Numbered from the stretch's first letter, positions 1 to 9,813 are shown. The stretch is DNA of 64,000 nucleotides from Anaerolineaceae bacterium (GCA_002702065.1 NZXX01000001.1:1426001-1490000), one strand, 5' to 3'. Notes: generated by a model not told the origin, from the letters alone. Numbers and translations are program-made.

Positions 1-1682
1 AAGCGAAATCGATCCCCAACTGCGGGTAATGCCTGTATATTCCCAATTTCTCGGCTACCTTCCCGAACCATATAGCTGGTATCATCTTCAAATGTCGCAT
101 AGAAACGATAGTTATTTACCATTCGCTCACTAGCTGACCCAACTATGAGACCACCGCCCTCGACATACTCCAGGTGTTCTGTGTCAATCAGGTAGCGCAG
201 TAGTTCGCGATATTGATCAAAAGTTACCGCTTTGAATGGTGACAAAGACAATACTCGTTCGGCGAGTTCGGGGGGCGTCAACTCAGTCTGAGCGGTGATT
301 ATGCTCATGGTTTGATGATAGAGGAGGCTGGTAGGAAGAAAAGGAATCTCGGGTGGCTCAATCCATTTCTCTTCCACATAAAGCTGAATAATGGCAATGG
401 TTTGGAGCAAACCCCAGGGGATTCGCTCACCGAGTGAGGCATCTGCAAGCGGAGCTTCCTCACGAGAATAAAAGTACATCTTAGGTGGATTGCCACGACG
501 TCCGGATCGTCCTAGTCGCTGTACAAAACTGGAAACAGTGTTCGTAGTATTCACTTGAAGTACTTGATCGAGATTTCCAATGTCAATTCCCAGTTCAAGC
601 GTCACAGTTGCTGCGACGCAGGTCCGTTTGTCTGGATCGCGCATATCATGTTCCGCGCGTTCCCGCAGCGCTGCCGATATGCTCCCATGATGGACGTAAT
701 ATTCATCCTCATCTGCGCCCTCGACGCCGGCGATACGCCTCAGGTTATGGATAACTTCTTCCGTTCCATTCCGGCTGTTGGCAAAAATCAACGTCTTTCG
801 ATTACTGTTCACCATTTTTGCCATGTGATGAAACATCTCATCAGTCTCGTCGAGAGAGAGTTCATCCCTTGGATCAGGTTCTTCCTCCTGAATATCATCG
901 AGGGTGGCGTCAGATACATTGGATACTGCAATGTCATTTGGCTCAACCTGATCTTGTTCATCATCGATATCGTCATCATCAATGGTGATGAAATGCTCAA
1001 GACCAAGCATCACTTCTCGCCGACCAGCTTTGTCCTCAATAAGCGTTACGGGATAGTCAGTACCGCCGGATAACCACTCCATGGCTAGTGCCGGTTCGCC
1101 GAGTGTTGCCGATAGTCCGATGCGTCTAGCAGGGCGTGATTGGTAGCGAGCGAGGCGCTGTAACTGACACAAAACTTGTCTTCCTCGATCACTGGAAATC
1201 AGGGCATGAACCTCGTCCAAGACTACATACCGAAGATCACCAAACAAGCGACTCAATTCGGTCTGTCGATTGATCTGCATCGCTTCAAGTGACTCTGGTG
1301 TAATCTGCAAGATACCATGACCTGTCCGCAGAAAGCGCTGCTTCTTGCTCTGCGATATGTCTCCGTGCCAGCTTTGGACCGGGATACCACTGTCTTCCAG
1401 CAAGCCATCTAGCCTGTGAAACTGATCGTTGATTAGTGCTTTAAGCGGACCAATATACAGGGCACCAATCGTAGAACTTGGTTGTTCGTAAAGATTCGTG
1501 ATGATGGGTAGAAAGGCTGCCTCTGTTTTGCCACTCGATGTTCCGCTAGTAATCAAGATATGGTTCGATGTGTCTAGTACGGCCTCGATAGCCTCTACCT
1601 GAATCGAATGAAGCTCGCCCCACTTCTCACGATAGATGAATTCTTGTATGAAAGGTGCCAGTCGGTAAAAAGGATGTGTCAT
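1..1682 (-). CDS. Lhr-like DEAD/DEAH SF2 helicase, C-terminus cut by window edge
   Basis: An uninterrupted reading frame starts at ATG 1682 and runs past the left edge, giving about 560 codons. Visible SF2 motifs are Walker A (TSGTSSGKTEAAF, residues ~43-55), a DEVH box (VVLDEVHAL, ~150), motif III (SATLGEP, ~190) and motif VI (QRLGRSGRRG, ~386). This order and the SGKTEAAF and LGRSGRRG forms are typical of Lhr-like DNA/RNA helicases. An acidic insert rich in D and E separates motif III from the second RecA domain. The ATG overlaps the stop of the upstream ATPase gene as ATGA, so translation is probably coupled. The role is inferred: the motor subunit of a three-gene module with the ATPase and TerB protein, probably in DNA-based defence or stress response. 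Confidence 0.9.
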   Translation of the reverse strand, partial: MTHPFYRLAPFIQEFIYREKWGELHSIQVEAIEAVLDTSNHILITSGTSSGKTEAAFLPIITNLYEQPSSTIGALYIGPLKALINDQFHRLDGLLEDSGIPVQSWHGDISQSKKQRFLRTGHGILQITPESLEAMQINRQTELSRLFGDLRYVVLDEVHALISSDRGRQVLCQLQRLARYQSRPARRIGLSATLGEPALAMEWLSGGTDYPVTLIEDKAGRREVMLGLEHFITIDDDDIDDEQDQVEPNDIAVSNVSDATLDDIQEEEPDPRDELSLDETDEMFHHMAKMVNSNRKTLIFANSRNGTEEVIHNLRRIAGVEGADEDEYYVHHGSISAALRERAEHDMRDPDKRTCVAATVTLELGIDIGNLDQVLQVNTTNTVSSFVQRLGRSGRRGNPPKMYFYSREEAPLADASLGERIPWGLLQTIAIIQLYVEEKWIEPPEIPFLPTSLLYHQTMSIITAQTELTPPELAERVLSLSPFKAVTFDQYRELLRYLIDTEHLEYVEGGGLIVGSASERMVNNYRFYATFEDDTSYMVREGSREIGNIQALPAVGDRFR

Positions 1683-3043
1683 AACCGAAAGCTCGTGTAG
1701 GGCGATGAATCATCGTCCTCGTCAACAATTTCCGTTTCTGGCGTGAGCGCCTCTGGATCTGCGCCTACTTGCGTAGGTGTAAACTCTTTTCCTCCGACGA
1801 TATCGCTGAATGAGGTCGTTGGATTCTGTTGCATGATATTGAGTATCGCCAGGAAATCCCGTACCACCTCCCGTGGTGTAAGCAGCTGTTCAGCTCCGAT
1901 GCGCTGGCGAACTACATTAAGGAAAAACTCGATCTCGTTATCGGTGACGGTAGGATCATAGCCATAATGAAGCCCGTGGATTTGACGCACTCGCTGGAGG
2001 AGAACGAATATCTCCAGCGGCGTCAATACATTGAGGCGAATCATAGGACCTGATAGATCACGCAAGTCATTTCGAGCGAAGCGACTTTCCTCCAATCTTG
2101 TTCGGAGCGCTTCATAACTAAATAGTCCGCGTCTGGTGTCTTCAACCATTTGAGGTGTCGCACCAACTACTACTGCAAAATACTGTGCCTTGCCTTGCAT
2201 GATGTCGTTGTAGATTGTGAGGAGACGTTCGTAATTATTGTTGCGCGACACTGTATGGCTGATCTTATATAAGTTGACAGCTTCATCAATGAAGATCACA
2301 AGACCTTTGTAGCCAATGTCCTTTACAAATTGTGCAAGCAATTTGATGTAATCATACCAGGAGCTATCGTCAACAATAACGCGAACCCCAAGAGCTTCTC
2401 TGGCTTCGGTCTTTGTGCCGTACTCGCCGCGTAACCAGCGCATCGCTGCTTGCTTCTGCGTATCATCCCCGCTCTGATGACCATGCCAATAGGCCGAAAT
2501 TACGGTAGAGAAGTCGAAGCCGTGAACCATTCCCTCCATACGACTCACTGTTGCATAGATGCGTGCATCAACTGCTCCAGAGAAAGCCGGGTCGTTGGGG
2601 GATATGCCGTCTTCCTGCATAACTTTTTGTTGCAAGTCGCTTATCCATCGTTCCAGAAGTGCGCTGAAAGCACCGCCGTCCGGGCGCGTTTTGGTTGCAG
2701 CGTTTTTTAACAATTCACGATATAGGTTGAGACCCTGCTCTTTGGTACCTGTTAAGCGGGTGACGGGACTCAGATCGGCGTCCATTACCACAAAATCACG
2801 TTGCAACGCATAGTTGCGAATAAGCTGACACAAGAAGCTTTTCCCCGAGCCATAGCGCCCTAGAATCATACGAAAACTTGCGCCGCCCTCAGCAACAATT
2901 TCGTCTATATCGTAGAGCAATGCTTCTATTTCGTCTTGTCGTCCAACAGCGATATATTCGAGGCCAGTGCGTGGTACGACACCAGCGCTAAGCGATTGGA
3001 TGACAGCCGTTGAGATGCGCTTAGGGATTTTCTGAGTTGACAT
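1679..3043 (-). CDS. BrxD-like P-loop ATPase (BREX ATP-binding domain, DUF2791 family)
   Basis: This 454-aa protein has a Walker A motif GRYGSGKS (residues 62-69) and a Walker B GLVIFIDEA (247-254). The layout, with an early P-loop, a long alpha-helical insert and a late Walker B followed by an ATPase lid region, matches the BREX BrxD / DUF2791 family as I recognise it. In BREX systems BrxD-type ATPases act beside a helicase. Here the helicase gene starts inside this gene's stop codon (ATGA), and the TerB-domain gene ends immediately before this ATG, so the three are one operon. No BREX methylase or PglZ gene is visible in the window. The family call rests on motif and context recognition, not a search. 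Confidence 0.8.
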   Translation of the reverse strand: MSTQKIPKRISTAVIQSLSAGVVPRTGLEYIAVGRQDEIEALLYDIDEIVAEGGASFRMILGRYGSGKSFLCQLIRNYALQRDFVVMDADLSPVTRLTGTKEQGLNLYRELLKNAATKTRPDGGAFSALLERWISDLQQKVMQEDGISPNDPAFSGAVDARIYATVSRMEGMVHGFDFSTVISAYWHGHQSGDDTQKQAAMRWLRGEYGTKTEAREALGVRVIVDDSSWYDYIKLLAQFVKDIGYKGLVIFIDEAVNLYKISHTVSRNNNYERLLTIYNDIMQGKAQYFAVVVGATPQMVEDTRRGLFSYEALRTRLEESRFARNDLRDLSGPMIRLNVLTPLEIFVLLQRVRQIHGLHYGYDPTVTDNEIEFFLNVVRQRIGAEQLLTPREVVRDFLAILNIMQQNPTTSFSDIVGGKEFTPTQVGADPEALTPETEIVDEDDDSSPYTSFRL

Positions 3044-6000
3044 TTACTGCTCCCGGATGATGTGCTCCAATGCCCACGCCATGATCTGACGCAAACTCTC
3101 CCAATCTTCTTCTTCGATATGTGGTGGATCACCTGCTTCAATGACGATGTCGCCTATACTGTCTAGGGCAAATTCGTTGATTTGGTCAACCAGAAGATTT
3201 GACGTAATGTATGCACTTCGGGCAATACCGTCTAGCCTGGCTGTGACGTCCTCTCCAACCAACAGGGCATTTAGAGCCTCCCAGTGATGAGCCTGCATCT
3301 TATTGACAAAATTCGTCCATGTGGGATCGAGATCTTCATATAGAGGCTGCTCTGACGGAGCAACTCCTGAAGCTATAGGCACTGGGTTTGCCAACAGGTG
3401 TTCGATCTCATCTCGATAGTCTTCTGTGACGACGATGTTGTTTCCTTCTATGACAACCAATTGATCGGCCAATTGTTCGATAGCGCGTTCATTTATTCTG
3501 TCGAGGACAACATTTAGGAATTCACCGTCAAGAATTGCCTGAGCAATATCCTGAGCGATTTCCCACTGTTGAGCCTGTAGATGGCTCAGCAATTTGATTG
3601 CGACCTTATCGGTTGCGATGATGTTCGCAACTTCCTGTAATTCTGTAAGCAGGTGTGCAGGCGTGTCGGCAGGGCGTTTAGTACTTAGCTGTTGGTCTGG
3701 TACTTCCCAGGGTGCACCGATGGTGGATTCGACTTGAGGTTCATCAATGGGAATTGCGTCACTTTCATCGTCAGTTTGGAGACGTGCTTGAACCTTATCA
3801 GAGATAATAGTGAGTTCTTCAGCCTTCTCCAGGTCGATTACTATTGGTTCATAGGCTGGTGCGATCACCTGTTCACCTGTGGCAGCATCCTCCAGGGGGA
3901 ATGCGGTATCCAACACTATTATCCAATCTTGAGGCAATTCAATGCCGCGCAGGGTGCCCCTGAAATTCTTTTGTCGTCGTAAACGGTTTTCAGTATATTT
4001 CAATATTGAGGTGACTGAACTTTTCATTACTGCCGCGTCAGTCCACCTGGGCGTTTGAGCTATCGTGATTGTTTCGCGTGGCCCCTCATATACGGCGCTC
4101 GCAAAGGGTTGACGTCTGACATATTGTGATTGAGACGGACGATAATAATCAAAGAACGTTTTGCCATGCGTGCGTTGGAGATGTTCATCTATCACGTGCA
4201 GACCGTTGCGCAGCTCTCGTTCAACGAAGCCACCGTTGTTTTCTTGCTGATAGAACTTACTTTTGCTGAATCTGTAATCACTAATAAGATTGAGTACTGT
4301 GTCGGGAATAGCGATCATCTGTGCATTGGTCGAAAGCCAGGCATCTAAAGCAAGGTTTTCGTCACCCAGTTTCCCGCCTTGGGCGGCGGCGTGTGCGTAC
4401 CAGGTCAGAGGGGCCTGGGGTAACTTGTAGACGACGATAAAATCGGCAAGCCAATCTATGAGATAATTGTCAAGCTTAGGTTGCACAGACCTGAATTGCT
4501 TCCAGAAGTTCACCAGGTAGTCAAACGCCGCCTGCGGGTTGTTAAATCCCACAAGATGAATGATCTCGTAAATGTGAAGAAACATGTAGCTCAGGTCGGT
4601 GGGCACATAATCACCGCTGCGAATCCGGGATCGCCAGTAGAAATACCACTTGCGTTGAACGTTGCTCATAGATTCATAGGTCGGCCAATATTGCATGAAA
4701 GGAACGGACTGAGCTACTTGCTCTGTCTGAGTTGCGTAGCGTCGAGCTTGCTCAAGGAAGCGGCTTTTCGGCGAAGTCAAACTTGTCGAAACCGTGAATG
4801 TCGGACGAAATACGTCCTTGGCGGCCTCTTTGGAGCGAGGAACGTATGGTTCGTGGCGGGGAGGGATGGCTACTGCTCGCCCTGGCGGCGAGTCGGTATC
4901 ATCATTTACTAGAATCTTCTTGAAGGGCGAAGCTAAGCGCGATAAGAATCCATCTGTCTGTTTAGAAAAGTTGCCAACACATAACTGCTTAAAGATTTCG
5001 AGATCCGCGCTATCAAGTCCCAGGACTCGCAGCATCCGCTGCGCTCGAAGTATATCCCGATCCCAATCCTCACGACTGAAAGTGCAGACTGACCAATTTC
5101 GCCGAAGCGCTGAATATCCCTTGCTCTGCCGCTCTCCAGAGACTATTGCATCCACATCTGTGAAGATAACGACGGTCCATTGCACATCAGGTAATGGTAC
5201 ATCTGGTGAAGCAATGAGGACCTGCCCCTCAAGGCGGGACCCATCAGTTTTGTAAGGTACCTTAGCTTGTTTCAGGGAACTTGCTGCTCCACTCAGTTTT
5301 CGCCGTGGTAGCAACCAGAGAATTTTGGTCCGGTGATACTGAGTGAGTAAGCTTGAACAGACTTCTGCAAACAGATCGCCTGCTTCCTGTTGTAAGCCTG
5401 AGAAACCAACCGGGAGACCGTGTTTCTGCATAGTATCGACTAGCAAGTGAGCTTGTTCCCGCTCATCCTTAGCATTTTCCACTTTGATTGCAGGCGGCTG
5501 TAACCCCATCCTGCTCAAGCGATTCAAATACGACCCCATAACTTCCTGTGGAGTCAGTCGAATTGGGTTGATACTCTTTTGCTTCCATGATGCATAGTAG
5601 GATCTGAATTGCTGATTGAATTCGAGCCAACTGTCATCAAGGCGAATGAAACGTGCGCCGCTCTCGATTTTGCGATCTAGAACACTTAGCGGAATGAGAT
5701 CAGAATCGACGCTCAAGCAAGGTACTGCCTGGTAATAACCGACGCCGTGTTCAAAGCCCTGTTCTAATTTAAACTTTACAGAACAAAGAGCGGCGTCAAG
5801 AATGCGATATGTGTTTTGCACGACCGACATGTCCACGTCCAGGTTGCGCGCGTTTGGCGTCAGGTCATCTTGAATGAATGATAACAATTCGTTACCCTGG
5901 AGACGCTCGACCGCGCCGGAGCGTGTCAGAGGCAAGAGTTGTCCTGGGAGTTTTTGCCGCCAACCTGGCAGTATGGTGTTGCCGCTGATCAGATTGTCAG

Positions 6001-6691
6001 TATCGTCACGTATTTCTTGAAGTGCGCTAGCCAAGTAGGGCTTGTTTGTGGAAACTTGAACATCCATGCTTTGCTTAAGCATTTTGACTATGTTCAGTCT
6101 TGCCTGGAAATCTGACTCGATCTCCAAATCGCAAGCAAAGTGGCCGTGCTCAAGTTGAGGTTTTATTTTATTGCAGAATCGGAAGATATCTATTCCCGAG
6201 ATTTCAGGTTTATTCAACCACTTGATCACTTCTCGAGGCAGATCAGAGTTAATCTGCCAAACGCTTCGGTCGAGATATACCCATCCATCGCCTAAATACC
6301 CGTCTGCATTTTGGAGCAATCTTCGCAAGGTCTGTCGTGACTGATCGTATTGCCAAGTTAACCGGAAGCCTGCCGGACAAGTAGTGATTCTAAGACTGTC
6401 AACACTATCCTTTTGTATCCTAAACGAATCACCTACATAGCTCTCCAGAGCGCGACATAACTCTTCTGCTTTTGGAAACGATATGCGATAAACACCGTTT
6501 TGATTCGGCGATCTATGGTTTATGAATCTTTGGAGAGGCATTGGTAGAGTCTTTAGCGTGGCTAATTCCGATGGGGTTAGCTGTTTGTTTCCACGTTGGA
6601 CCGTAAGCCGAATTCCATCATGACTCACTGACAGAACCAGTTCAAGTGGTGATCCAGAGAATATCTTGCCGAGGGATCGGAAAAGGCCCAC
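3044..6691 (-). CDS. TerB_N/TerB_C domain protein with helicase-like middle region
   Basis: This 1215-aa protein starts at GTG 6691. Residues ~660-860 match the TerB_N domain (YWPTYESMS, WYFYWRSRIRSGDY, TDLSYMFLHIYEII). Residues ~1030-1215 look like TerB_C with its helical repeats. The segment ~450-620 reads like the second half of an SF2 helicase (ILWLLPRRKLS, VVIFTDVDA) without obvious catalytic motifs, so it may be a degenerate helicase domain; that is inference. TerB-type domains occur in tellurite-resistance-associated stress and defence modules, where TerB_N/TerB_C proteins have been noted beside ATPases and helicases. It is the first gene of the triad, with no gap before the ATPase start. 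I saw no strong Shine-Dalgarno before the GTG, so the start is less sure. Confidence 0.82.
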   Translation of the reverse strand: MGLFRSLGKIFSGSPLELVLSVSHDGIRLTVQRGNKQLTPSELATLKTLPMPLQRFINHRSPNQNGVYRISFPKAEELCRALESYVGDSFRIQKDSVDSLRITTCPAGFRLTWQYDQSRQTLRRLLQNADGYLGDGWVYLDRSVWQINSDLPREVIKWLNKPEISGIDIFRFCNKIKPQLEHGHFACDLEIESDFQARLNIVKMLKQSMDVQVSTNKPYLASALQEIRDDTDNLISGNTILPGWRQKLPGQLLPLTRSGAVERLQGNELLSFIQDDLTPNARNLDVDMSVVQNTYRILDAALCSVKFKLEQGFEHGVGYYQAVPCLSVDSDLIPLSVLDRKIESGARFIRLDDSWLEFNQQFRSYYASWKQKSINPIRLTPQEVMGSYLNRLSRMGLQPPAIKVENAKDEREQAHLLVDTMQKHGLPVGFSGLQQEAGDLFAEVCSSLLTQYHRTKILWLLPRRKLSGAASSLKQAKVPYKTDGSRLEGQVLIASPDVPLPDVQWTVVIFTDVDAIVSGERQSKGYSALRRNWSVCTFSREDWDRDILRAQRMLRVLGLDSADLEIFKQLCVGNFSKQTDGFLSRLASPFKKILVNDDTDSPPGRAVAIPPRHEPYVPRSKEAAKDVFRPTFTVSTSLTSPKSRFLEQARRYATQTEQVAQSVPFMQYWPTYESMSNVQRKWYFYWRSRIRSGDYVPTDLSYMFLHIYEIIHLVGFNNPQAAFDYLVNFWKQFRSVQPKLDNYLIDWLADFIVVYKLPQAPLTWYAHAAAQGGKLGDENLALDAWLSTNAQMIAIPDTVLNLISDYRFSKSKFYQQENNGGFVERELRNGLHVIDEHLQRTHGKTFFDYYRPSQSQYVRRQPFASAVYEGPRETITIAQTPRWTDAAVMKSSVTSILKYTENRLRRQKNFRGTLRGIELPQDWIIVLDTAFPLEDAATGEQVIAPAYEPIVIDLEKAEELTIISDKVQARLQTDDESDAIPIDEPQVESTIGAPWEVPDQQLSTKRPADTPAHLLTELQEVANIIATDKVAIKLLSHLQAQQWEIAQDIAQAILDGEFLNVVLDRINERAIEQLADQLVVIEGNNIVVTEDYRDEIEHLLANPVPIASGVAPSEQPLYEDLDPTWTNFVNKMQAHHWEALNALLVGEDVTARLDGIARSAYITSNLLVDQINEFALDSIGDIVIEAGDPPHIEEEDWESLRQIMAWALEHIIREQ

Positions 6692-6873
6692 GCTTGCGTT
6701 CTTTCATAAACACTTTTGAGAGGTCGATGTATTTCAAGAATACTACAATATTACAGCCCAGCAAATTAAGCTGATCTTAGCACGTTGCAGATGCAATTTT
6801 CATGACTCATGAATATCCAGAAACAAATAAAGTGTAGGAGTAATCAATAGATCAATATTCCTGCCAGAGTACC

Positions 6874-7257
6874 TTATGCGTACGGACTTTGGGCGAGCTT
6901 TCCGATCATTGGTGTCATATCTCTGAGGTTGTGGGTGTATAAGGTCACCTGCAAGCGATAAGCGACAGACGCAATCAAGCAGTCGTTCATTCCTATATGG
7001 TGGCTGAACTGGAAGCGTTCTTGTTGCTGCATCGCCCAAAGTTGATCAACGTCGGAGAGGGTCAATGTTTCAAACTTATCTAAGATTGCTTTCGCTCGTG
7101 CTTGACCCGCTTTGCTGGTGGAGCCTTCCATCACTTCGAGCCAGGTGATGGAGGTCACAGAAAGCCGAGTTTCCTGTGTGTTCACCCACTCCTGGGCCGC
7201 CAGGTTTTGACGGAAGTAGTGCAAAATGACTGTGGTGTCAACAATACCTACACTCAC
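6874..7257 (-). CDS. PIN-domain ribonuclease toxin (VapC family)
   Basis: This 127-aa PIN-domain protein carries the acidic residues of VapC nucleases: D7 (GIVDTT), E41 (TWLEV), D92 (NDCLIA) and D113 (HNLRDM). VapC toxins cleave RNA, usually tRNA or rRNA, and are held inactive by the cognate antitoxin. I chose the GTG at 7257 because it overlaps the TGA of the upstream antitoxin gene as GTGA, a classic coupled start. An in-frame TTG at 7272 would add five residues. The gene follows the antitoxin and lies just upstream of the TerB module with no shared promoter evident. Confidence 0.88.
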   Translation of the reverse strand: MSVGIVDTTVILHYFRQNLAAQEWVNTQETRLSVTSITWLEVMEGSTSKAGQARAKAILDKFETLTLSDVDQLWAMQQQERFQFSHHIGMNDCLIASVAYRLQVTLYTHNLRDMTPMIGKLAQSPYA

Positions 7258-7529
7258 TCGCCGCTGCCCCAATCACCTAATCTATGCCTGCGCTGCTCGG
7301 CTCGCAAATGCTTGACCCATTCAACAGGGTCTTCAATCTCCGGGTACATCATCTCAATTGGCCCAATCTCATCCAGGAGCTTATTCAGGGATTTACCCCA
7401 GTGCTCTTCTGGTTCGTCTTGATGAAGCGCAGGAAGTATATCAATCATATCAATCAGCCGTTTCGTCAGTTCCTTGCGTTCTGCCGGGCTGAGGGCCTTT
7501 GCCTGTTCTAAAAGGTCACTCACGGTCAT
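7254..7529 (-). CDS. Antitoxin-like partner of the PIN toxin
   Basis: This 91-aa protein starts MTVSDLLEQAKALSPAERKE and is mostly helical and charged. It resembles small antitoxins found in front of PIN toxins in cyanobacteria and Chloroflexota. I could not name a DNA-binding fold with certainty. The start at ATG 7529 is favoured by a GGAG Shine-Dalgarno 7 nt upstream; a longer frame to 7619 has no such site. The gene ends in a GTGA overlap with the toxin start, the usual antitoxin-first layout. The antitoxin role is inferred from position and size. Confidence 0.75.
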   Translation of the reverse strand: MTVSDLLEQAKALSPAERKELTKRLIDMIDILPALHQDEPEEHWGKSLNKLLDEIGPIEMMYPEIEDPVEWVKHLRAEQRRHRLGDWGSGE

Positions 7530-7556
7530 CGCAATTCTCCATCTATGCTGCAAATC

Positions 7557-7562
7557 ATTATA
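7557..7562 (-). promoter_or_regulatory. -10 box of the toxin-antitoxin operon
   Basis: A perfect TATAAT reads on the minus strand about 28 nt upstream of the antitoxin ATG at 7529. Transcription would start near 7550 and leave a ~20-nt leader holding the GGAG ribosome site. No convincing -35 box is seen, so the promoter may be extended or controlled by the antitoxin. Confidence 0.5.
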
Positions 7563-7828
7563 CCTTAACGAGACTAAAACTCCCCAAATGCTTGGACTCA
7601 TTTCGGAGGCTTCTGGCACTTTACGAGCAGGAGAGACATTTACCTGAGAACTGCACGATTCACTACAAGCGCACTAGCGTTTGTTTTAATTCCGGTTAGG
7701 AATGGGTGAGGGCGGTGAAAAATTTCATTCTTGGACCAGAATTTTGCTATCAGAACGCGGAATCCTCCACCGGCTTAGGCAGCTCGACATGCTAGGCTGT
7801 ATCCAGTTGTACAACGAGAGGTGATGCA

Positions 7829-8017
7829 GTGAGTAACGCAATCCAATCACCTCAGCCGCCGTTGAAACGGGAGCACATCTTCAGTGTCCGGCTGACTTCA
7901 GTCGAACGGGCTGCGATCAAGCAGCTTGCGCAGCAGATGAATGTCTCGCCATCACACCTGGTGCGGCACTTTCTAATGCAAGCCGTGGACTACTACGCTG
8001 AACGCAAGGAGGCATGA
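7829..8017 (+). CDS. Ribbon-helix-helix-type small DNA-binding protein
   Basis: This 62-aa protein starts at GTG 7829 after GAGAGG. Its core (FSVRLTSVERAAIKQLAQQM then SPSHLVRHFLMQAVDYY) has the beta-strand/helix/helix pattern of CopG/Arc-type ribbon-helix-helix proteins. These usually bind operator DNA as dimers. It is the first of three plus-strand frames leading into the broken recombinase, so it may regulate that element. The fold call is good; the target is unknown. Confidence 0.7.
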   Translation: MSNAIQSPQPPLKREHIFSVRLTSVERAAIKQLAQQMNVSPSHLVRHFLMQAVDYYAERKEA

Positions 8018-8121
8018 TGGCAGAGCCTGAGACAGGAACTGAACAGGATGAATTCGAACGTTTCGACGAGGCCCAGCCCTTCCTGCAACTACTGGCAAGC
8101 ATGCTGGATCCAACAGCCTGA
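8017..8121 (+). CDS. Small acidic 34-aa protein overlapping the RHH gene
   Basis: The ATG at 8017 overlaps the TGA of the ribbon-helix-helix gene (TGATG) and is preceded by AAGGAGG at 8007-8012. The frame encodes MAEPETGTEQDEFERF followed by a short hydrophobic helix and ends at TGA 8119-8121. It is strongly acidic and too short to assign. The coupled start and good ribosome site suggest that it is translated. It may be an accessory peptide of the recombinase element. Confidence 0.45.
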   Translation: MAEPETGTEQDEFERFDEAQPFLQLLASMLDPTA

Positions 8122-8179
8122 CCACATAATCAGCTGACCCGACTTCCTTCGGACGACCGATTGAACAGAAAGGATACAG

Positions 8180-9813
8180 ATGAGAGCAGCAATATATTCA
8201 CGAGTTTCCCATGAGGAGCAAGTTGAGGGCTGGAGCCTTGATGCACAGCATGACCTGTGCCTGGCTCTGGTAGAGCAGCGGAAGTGGACCGTAGCGCCGG
8301 AGCATATTCACTTCGAACCCGGTCGATCCGCGAAGACAGATGCTCGCCCGGCCTTTCAGCGCATGATGCGGTAGGCGCAAGCGAAACAGTTCGATTACAT
8401 CATCGTCCATAAGAAGGCGAGTTCATGCTGCACCTGTTCGCGCTGCTGGCGCAGTGGGACAACCAGAACCGTGCCCGCGAAACCGCTAAGGGCAAAGCCG
8501 CCCGTGCTCGTGCCGGGTTCTGGAACGGCACGCTGGCATTTGGTTATACGACGCTGAAGTATTTGAACCGTAATCTACTGTTATTAGGTGAACAGTTCGA
8601 GATGAGCGAGATCGACCAGGAAGCATATATCAAGCACACTCGTCTCATCGAGGATTACATGGAACGCTGGACGCATGTGACCGCAGGCGATGCTATTCCA
8701 CACTTGAAGAACAAATATGGTGTCATTCTCGCATACGAAATGTACTCCATCGGCAATGCCTCCGATCATGATGTGGCGGTTTGTTTGAACGAGGAAGGCT
8801 ATCGCACCACCGGCAACTGGGGCGAGAAACCCTTTGAGAACGACACCGTTCGCCCGATATTGCAAAACCGCTTTTATTTAGGAGAGACGCAGTATAAGGG
8901 GGATTGGTTCCCTGGCAGGCACGAAGCCCTAATCTCAGAAGAGTTGTTTCAGAAATGCCAGGAAGTCCGGGCAAGGCGTCGCAGCCGCACACCTCGCAAG
9001 AAGTCGACTAAGCGCATCTATCCGCTGTCACGGTTGGCATTGTGTGCCCAGTGTGAGCAGCCCTTGCGTGGTCAACCAAACTGGCAGGACCGCCGCTACT
9101 ATCGTGCTCCCAAACGTGCAGACCGAGCATGTTCTGGGCGTATGATCCCGGCCATCGAAGCAGAGCAAGCGGTCTTGGCGTATCTCGCACAGATCAAGCT
9201 GCCCACAGATTGGCGTGAGCGTGTATTGGAGCTGAGCCGGGCTAAGCGTGGTGACAGCGAAAGCTTCGAGACTAAGAAGACCCGGCTGGAGAATCGACTG
9301 GAACGGCTGAAAACACTGTACAAGCTGGGTGACATTGAGCAGGAGGAATATATCACCGAGCGTGCCGATATTCACAGCAAGTTAGAAGCATTGAAGCCGT
9401 CACAGGTTCCTGAGATGGAAGATGCGGCTGCTGTGCTTGAGCAGGTCGGCAAGCTGCTCAAGAAGGCCAAACCGAAAGAACTCGAGATTCTGTTTCACTC
9501 GATGCTGACAACCGTCTATTTGCACCACGACTATCCCGGATATGTCGTCGGGATCGAGCCTAAGCCCTTCCTTAAGGATTTGATGGACGTCTCGATGCTA
9601 CCTACGCGCACAGCCTCAGATACAGAATCATGGCATGACGACGATCCGGACCCAGATGGCGGTGGCAATAATACTGGCCGGAACCAGAATGACAGGCAGG
9701 TTGTCGCCAATAGAAATGACGATATAATGGACCATGTAGACGCAGGTGAAGATCATCGGGTGGCTGTGACCGAAACAAATCCCGTCGCTCCCGCAATGGA
9801 TAAATCCTCTTGA
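8180..9813 (+). pseudogene. Large serine recombinase, disrupted
   Basis: The first part (8180-8374) encodes the N-terminal catalytic segment of a large serine recombinase with the nucleophile motif YSRVS. It then meets a TAG at 8372-8374. Translation past the stop resembles the family for about 14 residues (AQAKQFDYIIVHK) and then jumps directly to EFMLHLFALLAQW in another frame, so most of the catalytic core is deleted. The remaining frame (8425-9813) keeps the recombinase domain, a zinc ribbon (CAQCEQ ... ACSG) and a coiled-coil segment (~residues 275-320 of that part). The enzyme cannot be catalytically active as it stands. The 3' end reads straight into a repeat shared with 47.54 kb, which fits an old integration boundary. 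Confidence 0.88.

Noticed and set aside
555..1073. 172-codon plus-strand frame
   Set aside because: It lies antisense to the helicase gene, has no domain, and the helicase motifs on the other strand are unambiguous.
4481..5255. Two plus-strand frames of ~150 codons
   Set aside because: Both are antisense to the TerB protein gene and lack recognisable domains or ribosome sites.
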